Positions 43,910 through 53,146 are shown, counted from the first letter of the stretch. The stretch is DNA of 64,000 bases from CAYRTV01 sp964505785 (GCA_964505785.1 CAZDJZ010000002.1:310001-374000); one strand, 5' to 3'. The notes: generated by a model from the letters alone, not told the origin. Numbers and translations: made by a program.

Positions 43910-44836
43910 CTAATCCCCGATCAAATAGTCAAATACAGCCTGTAAATTATCATCAGGAGACAGGATTTCTTCAACTTGAATTCCATATTCCATAATCAGG
44001 CCTGGAAGCTTCTTGAAAAACTCATCCCTGTTATCCGTTTCAAAGCGCAGAATTTTTGAACCGAAACCAAAATCCACTTTTTTTATATATTTCTCCTGAA
44101 CCAGGCGTGATGCAAGCTCCCTGGATTTATCACTGGAAATGGAAACTATATGCGGATGAGTTTCAATCAAATCCCGGATATAGTGAATATCTCCTTGAGC
44201 GAAAATTTTACCCTGATGGATCAAAATAATATTGCTGGTCATAGCTTCAATTTCAGGCAGCACATGACTTGAAACCAATATGGTTTTGCCCTCGTCGCGG
44301 TAGTGTTTGATCAGCCGGATGATTTTTCTGCGGCCAAGCGGATCCAGGCCGTTCAGGGGTTCATCCAGAATCAGCAAATCCGGTTCATGTGCGATCGCCT
44401 GCGCAAATTTAAGTCTTTGCCGCATGCCCCGGCTGTATGACTTAATCCTCCGGTTTTGATCTTTAGTTAGATTGACAATTTCCAAGACTTTTTCCAAACG
44501 GGTCTCGATTTCAGAGCCGGAGCAATGCTGCAAGCGCAGCAAGCCCGCTAAAAACCGGCGGCCGGATAAGTCATCATAAAATGAATCATTTTCCGGGCAG
44601 AATCCTATGCGTGTAAAAAGTTCGGGGTTGTTCCATACTCTTTCACCGAATATCTCGACTTCTCCAATATTTGGTTTGATTTGCCCGGTCAGTAATTTCA
44701 TGAGAGTAGATTTACCGGCGCCGTTCGGTCCTAAAAGCCCGGTTATCCCCGGCCCGATTTGCACGTTCACCTCACTTATACCCAAAACATTTCCATACCA
44801 TTTCGACAGTTTTTTCGTTTCAATAATGACACTCAC
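43910..44836 (-). CDS. ABC transporter ATP-binding protein
   Basis: This 308-aa ATPase has Walker A LLGPNGAGKST, signature YSRGMRQRLKFAQ, Walker B LLILDEPLNGLDP and the switch His in SSHVLPEIEAM, with a C-terminal extension typical of ABC-2 partners. The start is GTG 44836, overlapping the upstream permease stop (GTGA). It forms an exporter with the adjacent permease. Confidence 0.93.
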   Translation of the reverse strand: MSVIIETKKLSKWYGNVLGISEVNVQIGPGITGLLGPNGAGKSTLMKLLTGQIKPNIGEVEIFGERVWNNPELFTRIGFCPENDSFYDDLSGRRFLAGLLRLQHCSGSEIETRLEKVLEIVNLTKDQNRRIKSYSRGMRQRLKFAQAIAHEPDLLILDEPLNGLDPLGRRKIIRLIKHYRDEGKTILVSSHVLPEIEAMTSNIILIHQGKIFAQGDIHYIRDLIETHPHIVSISSDKSRELASRLVQEKYIKKVDFGFGSKILRFETDNRDEFFKKLPGLIMEYGIQVEEILSPDDNLQAVFDYLIGD

Positions 44837-45708
44837 TTGACCACCTCTACTCCGCTCACCCGCTTATTGATATAAATACCGGCCATCATACTGAAGGCGG
44901 CTAAAAACAAAAAAGAATAAACCCAGGGGACTTGATATTCAGGTTTTACGCAAAAAAACGCAGCGCCAACCTGCTGAAGGTTAACCTTGATGGACAGCAG
45001 GCTCAAATAGGGATTGTGGAATATGCCGTGAAAAATACCAAATATGATATCTGAAATCAGGTATAATCCGAATATGATCAAAGAAACATACCGCCGGTTT
45101 TGACTGAGCGAAGACAAAAAGAGCGTGTATAAGGCGAAAAACAACGTTAAGAACAAAGAATATCCTAAGACAGAGAGAGGCAGCCAGGGATACTGCTTGA
45201 AAAAATCAAAATTGCCTGCAAACAGCATCTTGGTCCCCCAAAAAAGCCACCCCGGAATCAACGTCAAAATCACAAGAAAAAAAGCGATGACGGATGCCTT
45301 CCCCAGCAAATAATCCCATTTGCGAATCGGACGAGAAAAATACAACTGCAGGGCGTTGTGTTTCAAATCTTCGGAAATCAAACCCGCTCCGCAAAAAATC
45401 AAAATTATAATCATCATGAATAACAAAAAACTACTGGTCAAATAATTTTTAAAATAAAGCGGTGTTATCTGCAAAAAATTCAGCATTTCGATATCATTTG
45501 TCATAAATTCAAAGTCTTCCAATAGTTCCGATATATAGATTCCAGCTAAAAAAGCAAAGGCAGGAATCACAGCCAGAAAAAAAGTAAACTTGAAAAATTT
45601 TTTTTTGAATGTGATTATAACGCCGTTCCAGGTTATAGGCAGCCAGGGAAGTTTTCGTTTCTGAAGCTGTCCATCCCAATGTGTATAGCCTTTTTTCTTT
45701 ATACTCAT
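44833..45708 (-). CDS. ABC-2 type transporter permease
   Basis: This membrane protein of 291 aa begins MSIKKKGYTHWDGQLQKRKL and has six hydrophobic segments (FFKFTFFLAVIPAFAFLAGI, FLLFMMIIILIFCGAGLI, FSMMAGIYI). DLKHNALQLYFSRPIRKWDYLLGK (core LQLYFSRPIRKWDYLLGK) is the loop that contacts the ATPase. ATG 45708 overlaps the stop of the upstream ATPase; an in-frame GTG is one codon earlier. Confidence 0.85.
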   Translation of the reverse strand: MSIKKKGYTHWDGQLQKRKLPWLPITWNGVIITFKKKFFKFTFFLAVIPAFAFLAGIYISELLEDFEFMTNDIEMLNFLQITPLYFKNYLTSSFLLFMMIIILIFCGAGLISEDLKHNALQLYFSRPIRKWDYLLGKASVIAFFLVILTLIPGWLFWGTKMLFAGNFDFFKQYPWLPLSVLGYSLFLTLFFALYTLFLSSLSQNRRYVSLIIFGLYLISDIIFGIFHGIFHNPYLSLLSIKVNLQQVGAAFFCVKPEYQVPWVYSFLFLAAFSMMAGIYINKRVSGVEVVK

Positions 45709-46631
45709 CACTCTTCACCCACTGTCTTGGCAAACAAATCTTCAAGTGACGTTTCACTCCTGACAAAATGCCGGATTTGAGTACCTTCCTCTGCTGCAAA
45801 ACGGAATATTTCCCGGGCTTGCTTTTCAGGCGGAATAAAAACTTTGATGACATTATCTTCCGTTTTTTCAATTTTAGATCCCATTTCATCTAATCTTTGA
45901 AGAAAGGCCTCTTCATTATCCAATATTTTTATTTCATAGAGACTGTACTCCACCCGCTTGAGTTCCCGGATGCTTCCTTCCGCAGCAGTCTTCCCCCTGT
46001 CAAGAATGACCACATAAGAGCAAATACTCTCTATATCCGCCAGGATATGCGATGATATCAGGACCTGAATGTTTTTATTTCCGGAAATATCTTTTATCAA
46101 TTCCAAAATATCCACACGTCCCTGTGGATCCAATCCGCTTGTCGGCTCGTCTAAGAAAATCATTTCCGGGTCGTGCACAAGCGCCTGGGCTAATTTCAGC
46201 CGCTGCTTCATCCCGCTGGAATATGTTTCCAGATTGCGGTACCGGCTTTCTTCAAGCCCGACATAGAACAGAACTTCATGGGCTCTTTTCATGGCTTCCT
46301 GCTTGGGCATTCCGGATAAAATTCCCAGGTAAACCGTGAAGGATACGGCATCCATCTCGGGAATCAAACAATCATTTTCAGGCATATATCCTATTTTCCG
46401 CCGTAATAACGCCTGATCTTTTAGAATATCGTATCCCAAGACTTTCCCTTCCCCCTTGTCCGGTTTTAAGAATCCTAAAAGAATCCGGATCAAAGTGCTT
46501 TTCCCGGCACCATTGGGACCCAGCAGCCCAACCGCACCGCCGGTTAAATTCAGATCGACTCCTTGCAAAGCATTGACATCTCCATATTGAAAATGCAGGT
46601 TGTTAACTTGAATACTCATTTGTTCCTTCAT
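45708..46631 (-). CDS. ABC transporter ATP-binding protein
   Basis: This 307-aa ATPase has Walker A LLGPNGAGKST, signature YSSGMKQRLKLAQ, Walker B MIFLDEPTSGLDP, switch His in SSHILADIESI and a C-terminal extension. It opens a set of two ATPase/permease pairs in the same order, apparently a duplicated exporter unit. It lies 44 nt downstream of the phosphoglycerate mutase gene on the same strand. Confidence 0.93.
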   Translation of the reverse strand: MKEQMSIQVNNLHFQYGDVNALQGVDLNLTGGAVGLLGPNGAGKSTLIRILLGFLKPDKGEGKVLGYDILKDQALLRRKIGYMPENDCLIPEMDAVSFTVYLGILSGMPKQEAMKRAHEVLFYVGLEESRYRNLETYSSGMKQRLKLAQALVHDPEMIFLDEPTSGLDPQGRVDILELIKDISGNKNIQVLISSHILADIESICSYVVILDRGKTAAEGSIRELKRVEYSLYEIKILDNEEAFLQRLDEMGSKIEKTEDNVIKVFIPPEKQAREIFRFAAEEGTQIRHFVRSETSLEDLFAKTVGEE

Positions 46632-46675
46632 ATATTCATTTTAACTTCATACGTATATATTCCTCAGAAGTTCCA

Positions 46676-48280
46676 TCAGCCTTGAATAACAGCTTTCCTC
46701 CCTTGTCCCTCAACCAGCGCCCGGTAGGCTTTTTCCACGCGGTCCCAGTTTTCTTCCCTGTCAAGGGCCCAAAATCGCCCCATAACCGTAACCACCTTAC
46801 CCATTCCCAATGTCCTGCAGCTCTCCTGAACCTTTTCGACATAGGCAGCTCCGCTCTCCGGTTTTTCACCGCGTCTTCCAATCAAAGAATGCACATAGAC
46901 GTCCTTGACACGCCTGTCCCGTGCCATCCGGAGAAGGGCAAAAAGATGATCAATGGTTCCATGGGAACTGTAATGGGATACGATGCCCAAAATATGCAGC
47001 GCTTTATTGTCCCGCTTGGCCCCGTCCATAGCCCAAATAAACGCATCATTTTGAAAGAAGGTTCCATTCTCAACAGCCCGGTCGATACGAACCCTGTCTA
47101 AAAACACCCTGCGCCCTGCTCCCAGGTGAAGATGTCCGGATTCGGAATTACCGACAGTACCCGGCGGCATTCCAACCGCTTCCCCGGACGCCTTAAGCCG
47201 GGAATGAGGAAATTTTTTCCAGATCGCATTAAAATGAGGCGTTTCGGCTTCGGAAATTAAATTTCCTTTTTTCTCGGAACGCAAACCCCATCCGTCTAAA
47301 ATCAAAAGCAGTAATTTTTCTCTTTTTTCCGTTTTACCGGCCTGGGCGGCCAGTAAAGACATGCCTTCCATTTCATCCGGCTTAGGTATCCCAAGCAATT
47401 CCAAAACCGTTGGAGCAACCCCGGTCAACTCTCCTTCTCCGTGAAATTCAAAATTTCGATCTTGAGAAAAATCCACCAAAACGAATGGAACAGGATTGCC
47501 GGTATGGCCGGTATTGATCTGCCCATCCGGGTATAACCACTCTTCAACGGTTCCATGATCCGCTGTAACCAGAAGGGTGATTCCCTTCTCCCGGCAGCAG
47601 GAAATCAGCCGGCCGAGCTGTTCGTCGACTGCATTCACCGCTTTTAAAATGGCATCCTTATCTTCCGTATGGCCGACAACGTCCACATTAGCCAAATTCG
47701 CGATGATCACTTCTTTCCCTGGATTCTGTATCCGGTCGATAACGGAACCGGCAACTTGAGCTGCACTCATTTCCGGTTTGTCGGCAAAATTCGAAAAACT
47801 ATCCGGCGAAGGAATAACGATTCTCTCTTCCCCCGGAAATGGGTGTTCATTTTTTCCATTCAAGAAATAAGTTACATGGACAGCTTTTTCAGATTCTGCA
47901 ATCTTGCATACCTTCCATCCGTTTCTGGAAAGAACCTCTGAAAGTGTATTTTTGACTTTCGCCTCAGGGGGAAATGCAACCTGGACAGGCAAATCAGAAC
48001 TATATTCGATCATGGTGACAAAATTGAGTTGAGTCTCCGGCTGAACCGGGAACGCCGAAAAACCAGGATCAGTCAAACTTTGAGTGATCTGAATTTCTCT
48101 TTCTCCCCGTATGTCATAAAAAATAACATATTCGTTCTCTGACATCCGCCCTACTGGATTATCCAGTGGATCATATGCCACAATAGGCTCAAGCGATTCA
48201 TCCTCCTGACCCTGTTGATATGCTTCCAGGACAGCTGCAGTCATAGGTGACACATCGTGCTTATTATTTGACATGAGCAT
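46676..48280 (-). CDS. 2,3-bisphosphoglycerate-independent phosphoglycerate mutase, circularly permuted
   Basis: This 534-aa protein has all major iPGM motifs in rotated order. Residues 15-310 carry what is normally the second half: YDIRGERE (58-61), ESEKAVHVTYFLNG (Lys 132), NVDVVGH (Asp 200, His 204), TADHG (Asp 241, His 242), GHTGNPVPF (His 259) and GVAPTVLELLGIPKPDEM. After a linker of about 10 residues the usual N-terminus follows: LLLLILDGWGLR (Asp 329), GNSESGH (catalytic Ser 379), then HILGIVSHYSSH (His 440), GRFWALDRE (Arg 502, Arg 508). It ends at ALVEGQGRKA, which continues in ordinary enzymes into the sequence seen here at residue 14. DGRDTPP is replaced by IGRRGEKP, so substrate binding may differ. 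TAA of the M23 gene directly precedes the ATG. Confidence 0.88.
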   Translation of the reverse strand: MLMSNNKHDVSPMTAAVLEAYQQGQEDESLEPIVAYDPLDNPVGRMSENEYVIFYDIRGEREIQITQSLTDPGFSAFPVQPETQLNFVTMIEYSSDLPVQVAFPPEAKVKNTLSEVLSRNGWKVCKIAESEKAVHVTYFLNGKNEHPFPGEERIVIPSPDSFSNFADKPEMSAAQVAGSVIDRIQNPGKEVIIANLANVDVVGHTEDKDAILKAVNAVDEQLGRLISCCREKGITLLVTADHGTVEEWLYPDGQINTGHTGNPVPFVLVDFSQDRNFEFHGEGELTGVAPTVLELLGIPKPDEMEGMSLLAAQAGKTEKREKLLLLILDGWGLRSEKKGNLISEAETPHFNAIWKKFPHSRLKASGEAVGMPPGTVGNSESGHLHLGAGRRVFLDRVRIDRAVENGTFFQNDAFIWAMDGAKRDNKALHILGIVSHYSSHGTIDHLFALLRMARDRRVKDVYVHSLIGRRGEKPESGAAYVEKVQESCRTLGMGKVVTVMGRFWALDREENWDRVEKAYRALVEGQGRKAVIQG

Positions 48281-49174
48281 TTACCTTTCCTTGTTTTCTT
48301 CCAAAACGAGGCTGACCAATGAAATGGGGTCAACCCTGCTTTCCCGGATTTTAACACTCCAATGAAGATGCGGACCCGTTACCCGTCCGGTGGCACCCAC
48401 CTCCCCAATCACATCTCCCTTGGATATCATTTCTCCCCGCTTGGTCTTCAATTCAGAAAAATGACAATAAATGGAGAACAATCCCATTCCATGGTCAATA
48501 ATGACCGCATTGCCGCTATAATAAAGATTGGCTGCAAGAACAACCCTGCCTGAATTGGAAGCGGCGACCGGAGTCCCGGTGGGCGCGGAAATATCCACTC
48601 CGGAATGCTGAGAACGGGGTTTGTTATTAAAAATACGTCTTTGACCAAAATTGGGAAAGATTTCGCCTTCACATGGAATGATAAAGGTTCCATCCCCCAG
48701 CCATTCTTCGGAATAAACAGAATAGATCGAGCTTAAAAGCTGCCTTTCTCTTTGGATTCTCTCTGTGACTTCAGCCGGAGGTGTAACAAATTTTTCTTCT
48801 ACCCATAATTTTTTTACAGGAAATTCCTTGGGGTTAATTTCCAAGTGGCGGACAAATCTCACCCCGGTCCCGTCCGCTTTCCCCACCAGAACGGATAAAG
48901 GATAAGATCCCGGCTGTATACCCAGATCCAGGCCAATCGGAGTAATATACTCTCCCCTCAGGACCTGCAGATTGTATGTTTCTCCCTGAAACCGCATCTG
49001 CACACTTTTTATGCCGGGAAGATCTCGAAAACCGGCCCATATCACCTCACCGGGCTGAAGAGATCGATAGGACAGGGATAAAAACTGAGAATAATCGGTT
49101 TCTGCATCCGTTTGAGACATCAGGAAGCCGGCTGCAAACAAGACTGAGAATAAAAGATTGATCGATTTTTTCAT
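48281..49174 (-). CDS. M23 family metallopeptidase (LytM-type)
   Basis: This 297-aa exported protein has a signal peptide (cleavage near TDAETD). The N-terminal 170 residues form an Ig-like beta-rich region (LQPGEVIWAGFRDLPGIKS). The C-terminal M23 domain has QHSGVDISAPTGTPV (His, Asp zinc ligands), VIIDHGMGLFSIYCHF and GPHLHWSVK. M23 peptidases cut peptidoglycan cross-bridges; both zinc motifs are present, so it should be active. Its start overlaps the D-aminoacylase stop by 4 nt and its stop abuts the mutase start. Confidence 0.92.
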   Translation of the reverse strand: MKKSINLLFSVLFAAGFLMSQTDAETDYSQFLSLSYRSLQPGEVIWAGFRDLPGIKSVQMRFQGETYNLQVLRGEYITPIGLDLGIQPGSYPLSVLVGKADGTGVRFVRHLEINPKEFPVKKLWVEEKFVTPPAEVTERIQRERQLLSSIYSVYSEEWLGDGTFIIPCEGEIFPNFGQRRIFNNKPRSQHSGVDISAPTGTPVAASNSGRVVLAANLYYSGNAVIIDHGMGLFSIYCHFSELKTKRGEMISKGDVIGEVGATGRVTGPHLHWSVKIRESRVDPISLVSLVLEENKER

Positions 49175-50874
49175 TTCACTGTATTCCTTAAAACCCGCCC
49201 GGGAAGCCGCCCGGTATGTTCTCCCTCTTCAATAACGGGAAGTCCATTGACGAACACATAGGGAATTCCTTCCGGATATTGATGCGGATTCCTGTAAGTG
49301 GCCCTATCTTTGATCTTATCGATATCAAAGAGAACGAGATCCGCATAATACCCTTTTTTCACCAAGCCTCGATAGGGGAACCTGAACCGGCCGGCGGGCA
49401 CTGCTGTCATCTTTCGAATCATCTGCGGCAAGGGGAGAATTTTCTCTTCACGAATATACTTCGAAATCACGCGGGGAAAAGTACCGTAACTCCTGGGATG
49501 CGGTTTACCCAGACTTAAAGGTCCGTACGGAGCCCGTACAGATCCGTCGCAGCCGATGCCGACCAAAGGATGCGCTAAAATCTTTTTCAAATTTTCTTCA
49601 CTCATCACAAAAAGAATCATACCGACTTGATCCCGCTCTTCTATGAGGAGATCCCGCATAAACACAAAAACGTCCTTTCCGGAATTCCGGGCGCACTCTT
49701 GGATGCTGAGGCCTTCATATCCACGATTTTTTTGGGATGCTACGCTGGAAATAAAAACTTTATCCCAGGATCCAAGCTTTTCTTCCCGCTGTTTCAGATA
49801 CAAACTCAGTTTTTTCTCCAGAGCCGGATCTTTCAGCCGGTTCAGAAAATCATCCGTTGTCCCCTGCTGCGCCCAAAGCGGGAAGTTTAAACTGCTTAAG
49901 CTTGTCGCTCCGGCAATATAAGGATACCTGTCGCAAAATATGTCCATCCCAGTTTCAGATGCATTCTGGATAAACGCAAGCGCACGGTCAAGTTTACCCC
50001 AATTTCTTGGGTATGCACATTTTAAATGTGAGATTTGAAGGCCGGCTCCAGACCGGCGTGCAATCTCAATTGTCTCTTCCAGGGATTCCATGAGAGCATC
50101 TCCCTCGTCTCTCATGTGAGTCGAATACAGTCCGCCGGCTGACGCAGCCGCCCGGCAGAGGGAAATAAGTTCATCCATGCCGGCATAACTTCCCGGGGCG
50201 TATTCCAGCCCGGTTGATATCCCCAAAGCTCCGGATTGGGTGTATGCTTTAACCAGAGTCTGCATACCTGCTAATTGTTCCGGAGAAGCCGGCTTGTCTT
50301 GCAAGCCGGCCACAGCGCCGCGCACGGTCCCCTGGCCGACAAATGATGCATAATTCAAAGCGGTTCCTGTTTTTTCAATCCGGCTGAAAAATCCTTTTAT
50401 GTCTCTCCAATCCAAATCAATGTCATACGCGTTTTTCAGCGAATCCCTGGTTTGTTCATATTCGGCATCGCCGATGGGAAACGGTGAAGACCCGCAGTTT
50501 CCGCTGACCAGGGTTGTGATGCCCTGCCGGATATGGCTCTCCGCTTTGGGGTTCACAAACAATCCCACATCGGAATGATCATGAGCGTCGATAAAACCGG
50601 GACAAGCGGTCAGACCCCGGCCATCAATAATTTTCTTGCCGTCTTTCTCAGCAATCTTTCCGATTTCAGCGATTTTGTCTCCGCTGACAGCAATATCCGC
50701 TTCCCGGGCATCCCGGCCCGTTCCATCACAAAGAATACATCCTTTAATAACCAGGTCGTACACTGTATTCCTGCTCAGCCCCTTCAATAGAAGCCCGCTG
50801 TTCATCCCAGCGGCTGCACAAGTCAAGGCCGAATTCTTGATAAATTTACGGCGCGTTATGGCTTTTGTCATCAT
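49171..50874 (-). CDS. N-acyl-D-amino-acid deacylase (amidohydrolase), Tat-exported
   Basis: This 567-aa enzyme begins with a Tat-like signal (TRRKFIKNSALTCAAAG). The body matches D-aminoacylases: YDLVIKGCILCDGTG, ACPGFIDAHDHSD (metal motif HxH), GNCGSSPFPIG, STHMRDEGDALMESLEE, QISHLKCAYPRNWGK, GCDGSVRAPYGP. These hydrolyse N-acyl-D-amino acids, giving free D-amino acids. A cell-wall turnover role fits its coupling with the M23 peptidase. ATG 50874 and the next codon, also ATG, are both possible. Confidence 0.92.
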   Translation of the reverse strand: MMTKAITRRKFIKNSALTCAAAGMNSGLLLKGLSRNTVYDLVIKGCILCDGTGRDAREADIAVSGDKIAEIGKIAEKDGKKIIDGRGLTACPGFIDAHDHSDVGLFVNPKAESHIRQGITTLVSGNCGSSPFPIGDAEYEQTRDSLKNAYDIDLDWRDIKGFFSRIEKTGTALNYASFVGQGTVRGAVAGLQDKPASPEQLAGMQTLVKAYTQSGALGISTGLEYAPGSYAGMDELISLCRAAASAGGLYSTHMRDEGDALMESLEETIEIARRSGAGLQISHLKCAYPRNWGKLDRALAFIQNASETGMDIFCDRYPYIAGATSLSSLNFPLWAQQGTTDDFLNRLKDPALEKKLSLYLKQREEKLGSWDKVFISSVASQKNRGYEGLSIQECARNSGKDVFVFMRDLLIEERDQVGMILFVMSEENLKKILAHPLVGIGCDGSVRAPYGPLSLGKPHPRSYGTFPRVISKYIREEKILPLPQMIRKMTAVPAGRFRFPYRGLVKKGYYADLVLFDIDKIKDRATYRNPHQYPEGIPYVFVNGLPVIEEGEHTGRLPGRVLRNTVK

Positions 50875-50927
50875 TGTTTGACCTCCAGGTCATCAACCTT
50901 TTTATTTACACTTCTTGGTCTGTCCTT

Positions 50928-52202
50928 TCAACGTGAACTTCCGGTCATATATTTTTCAATTGTTTCAAGGGTCACTCGAGTTGCACCCCGGAGTGAATCC
51001 AGGACCCGCCTGGCGGTTTCACCGCGGGTCCTCAATGAAGCATCTCCGGTTAAAAAAATTTCGCGGCAATCCTCTGCATTTTTGACTATTTTTGCCGCAC
51101 CGGATAATACGAAAAGATCTGCCAAATGAGCAAAATTATTCATATGCGGACCAAAATGGACCGGTTTACCGTAAAAGGCAGGTTCAAGAAGATTTTGCCC
51201 CCCATGGGGAACCAGGCTCCCGCCAACAAACGCATTGTCGCACAGAGCATACATACGGCCTAATTCACCGAACGTGTCCAAAAAAAGGACTTTCCAATCC
51301 TGGCTCATTTTTACCCGGGTCCGTCGTTCACTTTTTACACCCAGTTTTCGGGCTGTATTTTCCAGATCATCAACCCGGTTAATATGGCGGGGCGCCAGGA
51401 TAAACCGCAATCCGGGATGGCCGGGGCTGATTTTTGCAAAAACCTCGAGCAGGTATTCGTCTTCACCTTTATGGGTGCTTCCTGCTAATATCACCCGGTC
51501 AGACGGATGAATATGCAGCGATGCCTTATACGAAGAAATCATATCCAGCGTCATTTCCGGCAATTCGACTTCCGCCTTTAAATTGCCGGCGACCTGAATC
51601 CGCCGGGAATCCAGCCCGATATCCTGTAACCTTTTTTTATCCTGTTTAGTCTGAACCAGAAAACATTGTAAAGGATGAATAATCCAGCGGATGATGAAAG
51701 CAAATCGCATAAACCTCCGGTAAGAACAGTCGGAAATACGGCCGTTGACTAAAAGCACTCCACGGCAATATTTCCTTGAGGTCCGGATAAGATTGGGCCA
51801 GAATTCAGACTCCGCAAGGATAAATACACGAGGCCGGTAGGTACGAAAATATCTTTTTACGATAATTGCAAAATCCAAAGGAACAAAAAAAAGATTATCT
51901 ATACGCGGCAGTTTTTCCTTGGCCATCCGGTATCCGGAATTTGTCAGAGTCGATAAATGAATGAGCCAGCCGGGATGTTTGTCTTTGATTTGATCGATCA
52001 AATTGCGAAGGGAAAGGACTTCCCCAACAGAGACAGCATGAATCCAAAGAGAAGGCCGCCGTGAACTTGTTTTGACAAGCCGCAATCCCATTCTTTCGGG
52101 CAAGTGCAGTTTTTCATTTTTCAGAATCCTCAGGCGGACAAAATATAAGGGCAGATATAAGAATAAAGCCAAGAAAAGTAATATGGAATATAAAACAGCC
52201 AT
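50928..52202 (-). CDS. waaA: 3-deoxy-D-manno-octulosonic acid (Kdo) transferase
   Basis: This membrane-anchored glycosyltransferase of about 424 aa adds Kdo to lipid A precursor. An N-terminal hydrophobic anchor (YSILLFLALFLYLPLYFV) is followed by LWIHAVSVGEVLSL with the catalytic Glu, HLSTLTNSGYRMA, FILAESEFWPNLI, VNGRISDCSYRRF and, in the second Rossmann domain, LAGSTHKGEDEYLLEVF and FVGGSLVPHGGQNLLEPAFYGKPV (core GGQNLLEPA). ATG 52202 is used; TTG at 52211 is in frame. With lpxB at 57 kb it shows that the organism makes LPS. Confidence 0.95.
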   Translation of the reverse strand: MAVLYSILLFLALFLYLPLYFVRLRILKNEKLHLPERMGLRLVKTSSRRPSLWIHAVSVGEVLSLRNLIDQIKDKHPGWLIHLSTLTNSGYRMAKEKLPRIDNLFFVPLDFAIIVKRYFRTYRPRVFILAESEFWPNLIRTSRKYCRGVLLVNGRISDCSYRRFMRFAFIIRWIIHPLQCFLVQTKQDKKRLQDIGLDSRRIQVAGNLKAEVELPEMTLDMISSYKASLHIHPSDRVILAGSTHKGEDEYLLEVFAKISPGHPGLRFILAPRHINRVDDLENTARKLGVKSERRTRVKMSQDWKVLFLDTFGELGRMYALCDNAFVGGSLVPHGGQNLLEPAFYGKPVHFGPHMNNFAHLADLFVLSGAAKIVKNAEDCREIFLTGDASLRTRGETARRVLDSLRGATRVTLETIEKYMTGSSR

Positions 52203-52408
52203 GTCCGCCAATATACAAAATTTTACCGCCGCTGTCGATGTTTGACTGTCCGGTCCTCATCCATTGCCGATATGAATCGCTTTTCTCAGCAATACGTATT
52301 TATTTTTTTTTGTTTTTTTGATATGCTTAACAAGAGTTCAAGCGATAAATCTATATTTTCCGAAATATTTGCGGGTAAATCCCGATTACGGTCAATACGA
52401 GAGGAGGT

Positions 52409-52681
52409 ATGAATTCTGAAATGACTGAAGAAGAAACTAAAAAAGCGGAAGAAAAAAAAGAAACAAAAGACGAAAAAACACCCCCGCCTGAAACGTCTGA
52501 ACCAAAGGAAAAAAAAGAGGAAGCCCCGGCTCAGGTGAAAAAAAAGATCAACAAAATGACCCACGCTGAAATTGATGCCAAACTTAAAGAAATCAAAGAA
52601 ACCATGGGTGGATGGGACTCAAAATATGCCCAGCATCTTTTGAAAAGAAAAAACAATCTTTCATCAGAAAAATCGGAGTGA
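52409..52681 (+). CDS. small charged hypothetical protein
   Basis: This 90-aa, Lys/Glu-rich protein has a low-complexity first half (EETKKAEEKKETKDEKTPPP) and a more ordered end (KMTHAEIDAKLKEIKETMGGWDSKYAQHLLKRK). GAGAGGAGG lies close to ATG 52409; ATG 52421 is also possible. The ordered C-terminal helix pair and the ribosome site suggest a real gene, but I know no family. It sits upstream of rpsO-pnp on the same strand. The 52203-52408 gap holds no gene. Confidence 0.5.
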   Translation: MNSEMTEEETKKAEEKKETKDEKTPPPETSEPKEKKEEAPAQVKKKINKMTHAEIDAKLKEIKETMGGWDSKYAQHLLKRKNNLSSEKSE

Positions 52682-52790
52682 AATCTTTTGAAATTTACTT
52701 TGCCTGGACTTTTTGATACCATAACCCTTTAAATCGGATTGATTGTGTTTCAGGGTTGATATGTATGTAAATGTCCATTTCGGGTTATTT

Positions 52791-52810
52791 AAAACGGACA
52801 ATTCCGTTTT
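52791..52810 (+). promoter_or_regulatory. hairpin in rpsO leader
   Basis: AAAACGGA pairs perfectly with TCCGTTTT across CAAT, 47 nt before the rpsO start. In many bacteria S15 binds its own leader; this stem is a candidate site. Pattern only. Confidence 0.3.
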
Positions 52811-52857
52811 CATAAATGGTTCAGGTAAAAAAATATGTAAAAAAGGAGAAGACATCC

Positions 52858-53124
52858 GTGCTGAACAAAGAAGAAAAAAACAAAATCATAGAAGAACATC
52901 ATGTTCACGCCAAGGATTCAGGTTCGCCTGAAGTCCAAGTCGCCCTCATCACCAACCGGATCAAATACTTGACTGAGCATTTTACCCAACATAAGCAAGA
53001 CCACCATTCAAAAAGAGGATTGATGAAATTAGTCGGTCAACGGAAAAGATTGCTTCAGTATTTGAAAAAAAACGATCCCAAGAGATATGAAAATCTCATC
53101 AAAAAACTAAATCTCAGAAAATAG
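52858..53124 (+). CDS. rpsO: 30S ribosomal protein S15
   Basis: This 88-aa primary rRNA-binding protein of the small subunit has EEHHVHAKDSGSPEVQVALIT, LTEHFTQHKQDHHSKRGLM and RKRLLQYLKKNDPKRYENLI, all standard for S15. The start is GTG 52858, because AAAAGGAGA lies 8 nt upstream and the length then equals the family norm; an earlier in-frame ATG at 52816 lies in the leader. The pnp gene follows after 22 nt, the classical rpsO-pnp order. Confidence 0.97.
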   Translation: MLNKEEKNKIIEEHHVHAKDSGSPEVQVALITNRIKYLTEHFTQHKQDHHSKRGLMKLVGQRKRLLQYLKKNDPKRYENLIKKLNLRK

Positions 53125-53146
53125 GATTAAAAGCGTATTGAATATC

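Noticed and set aside
46636..46881. Separate small gene overlapping the end of the phosphoglycerate mutase
   Set aside because: It lies in another frame of the mutase 3' end and has no ribosome site or recognisable pattern.
52743..52931. Alternative reading frames at the rpsO start, including ATG 52816
   Set aside because: The GTG at 52858 has the ribosome site and gives the family length; the others add leader sequence.
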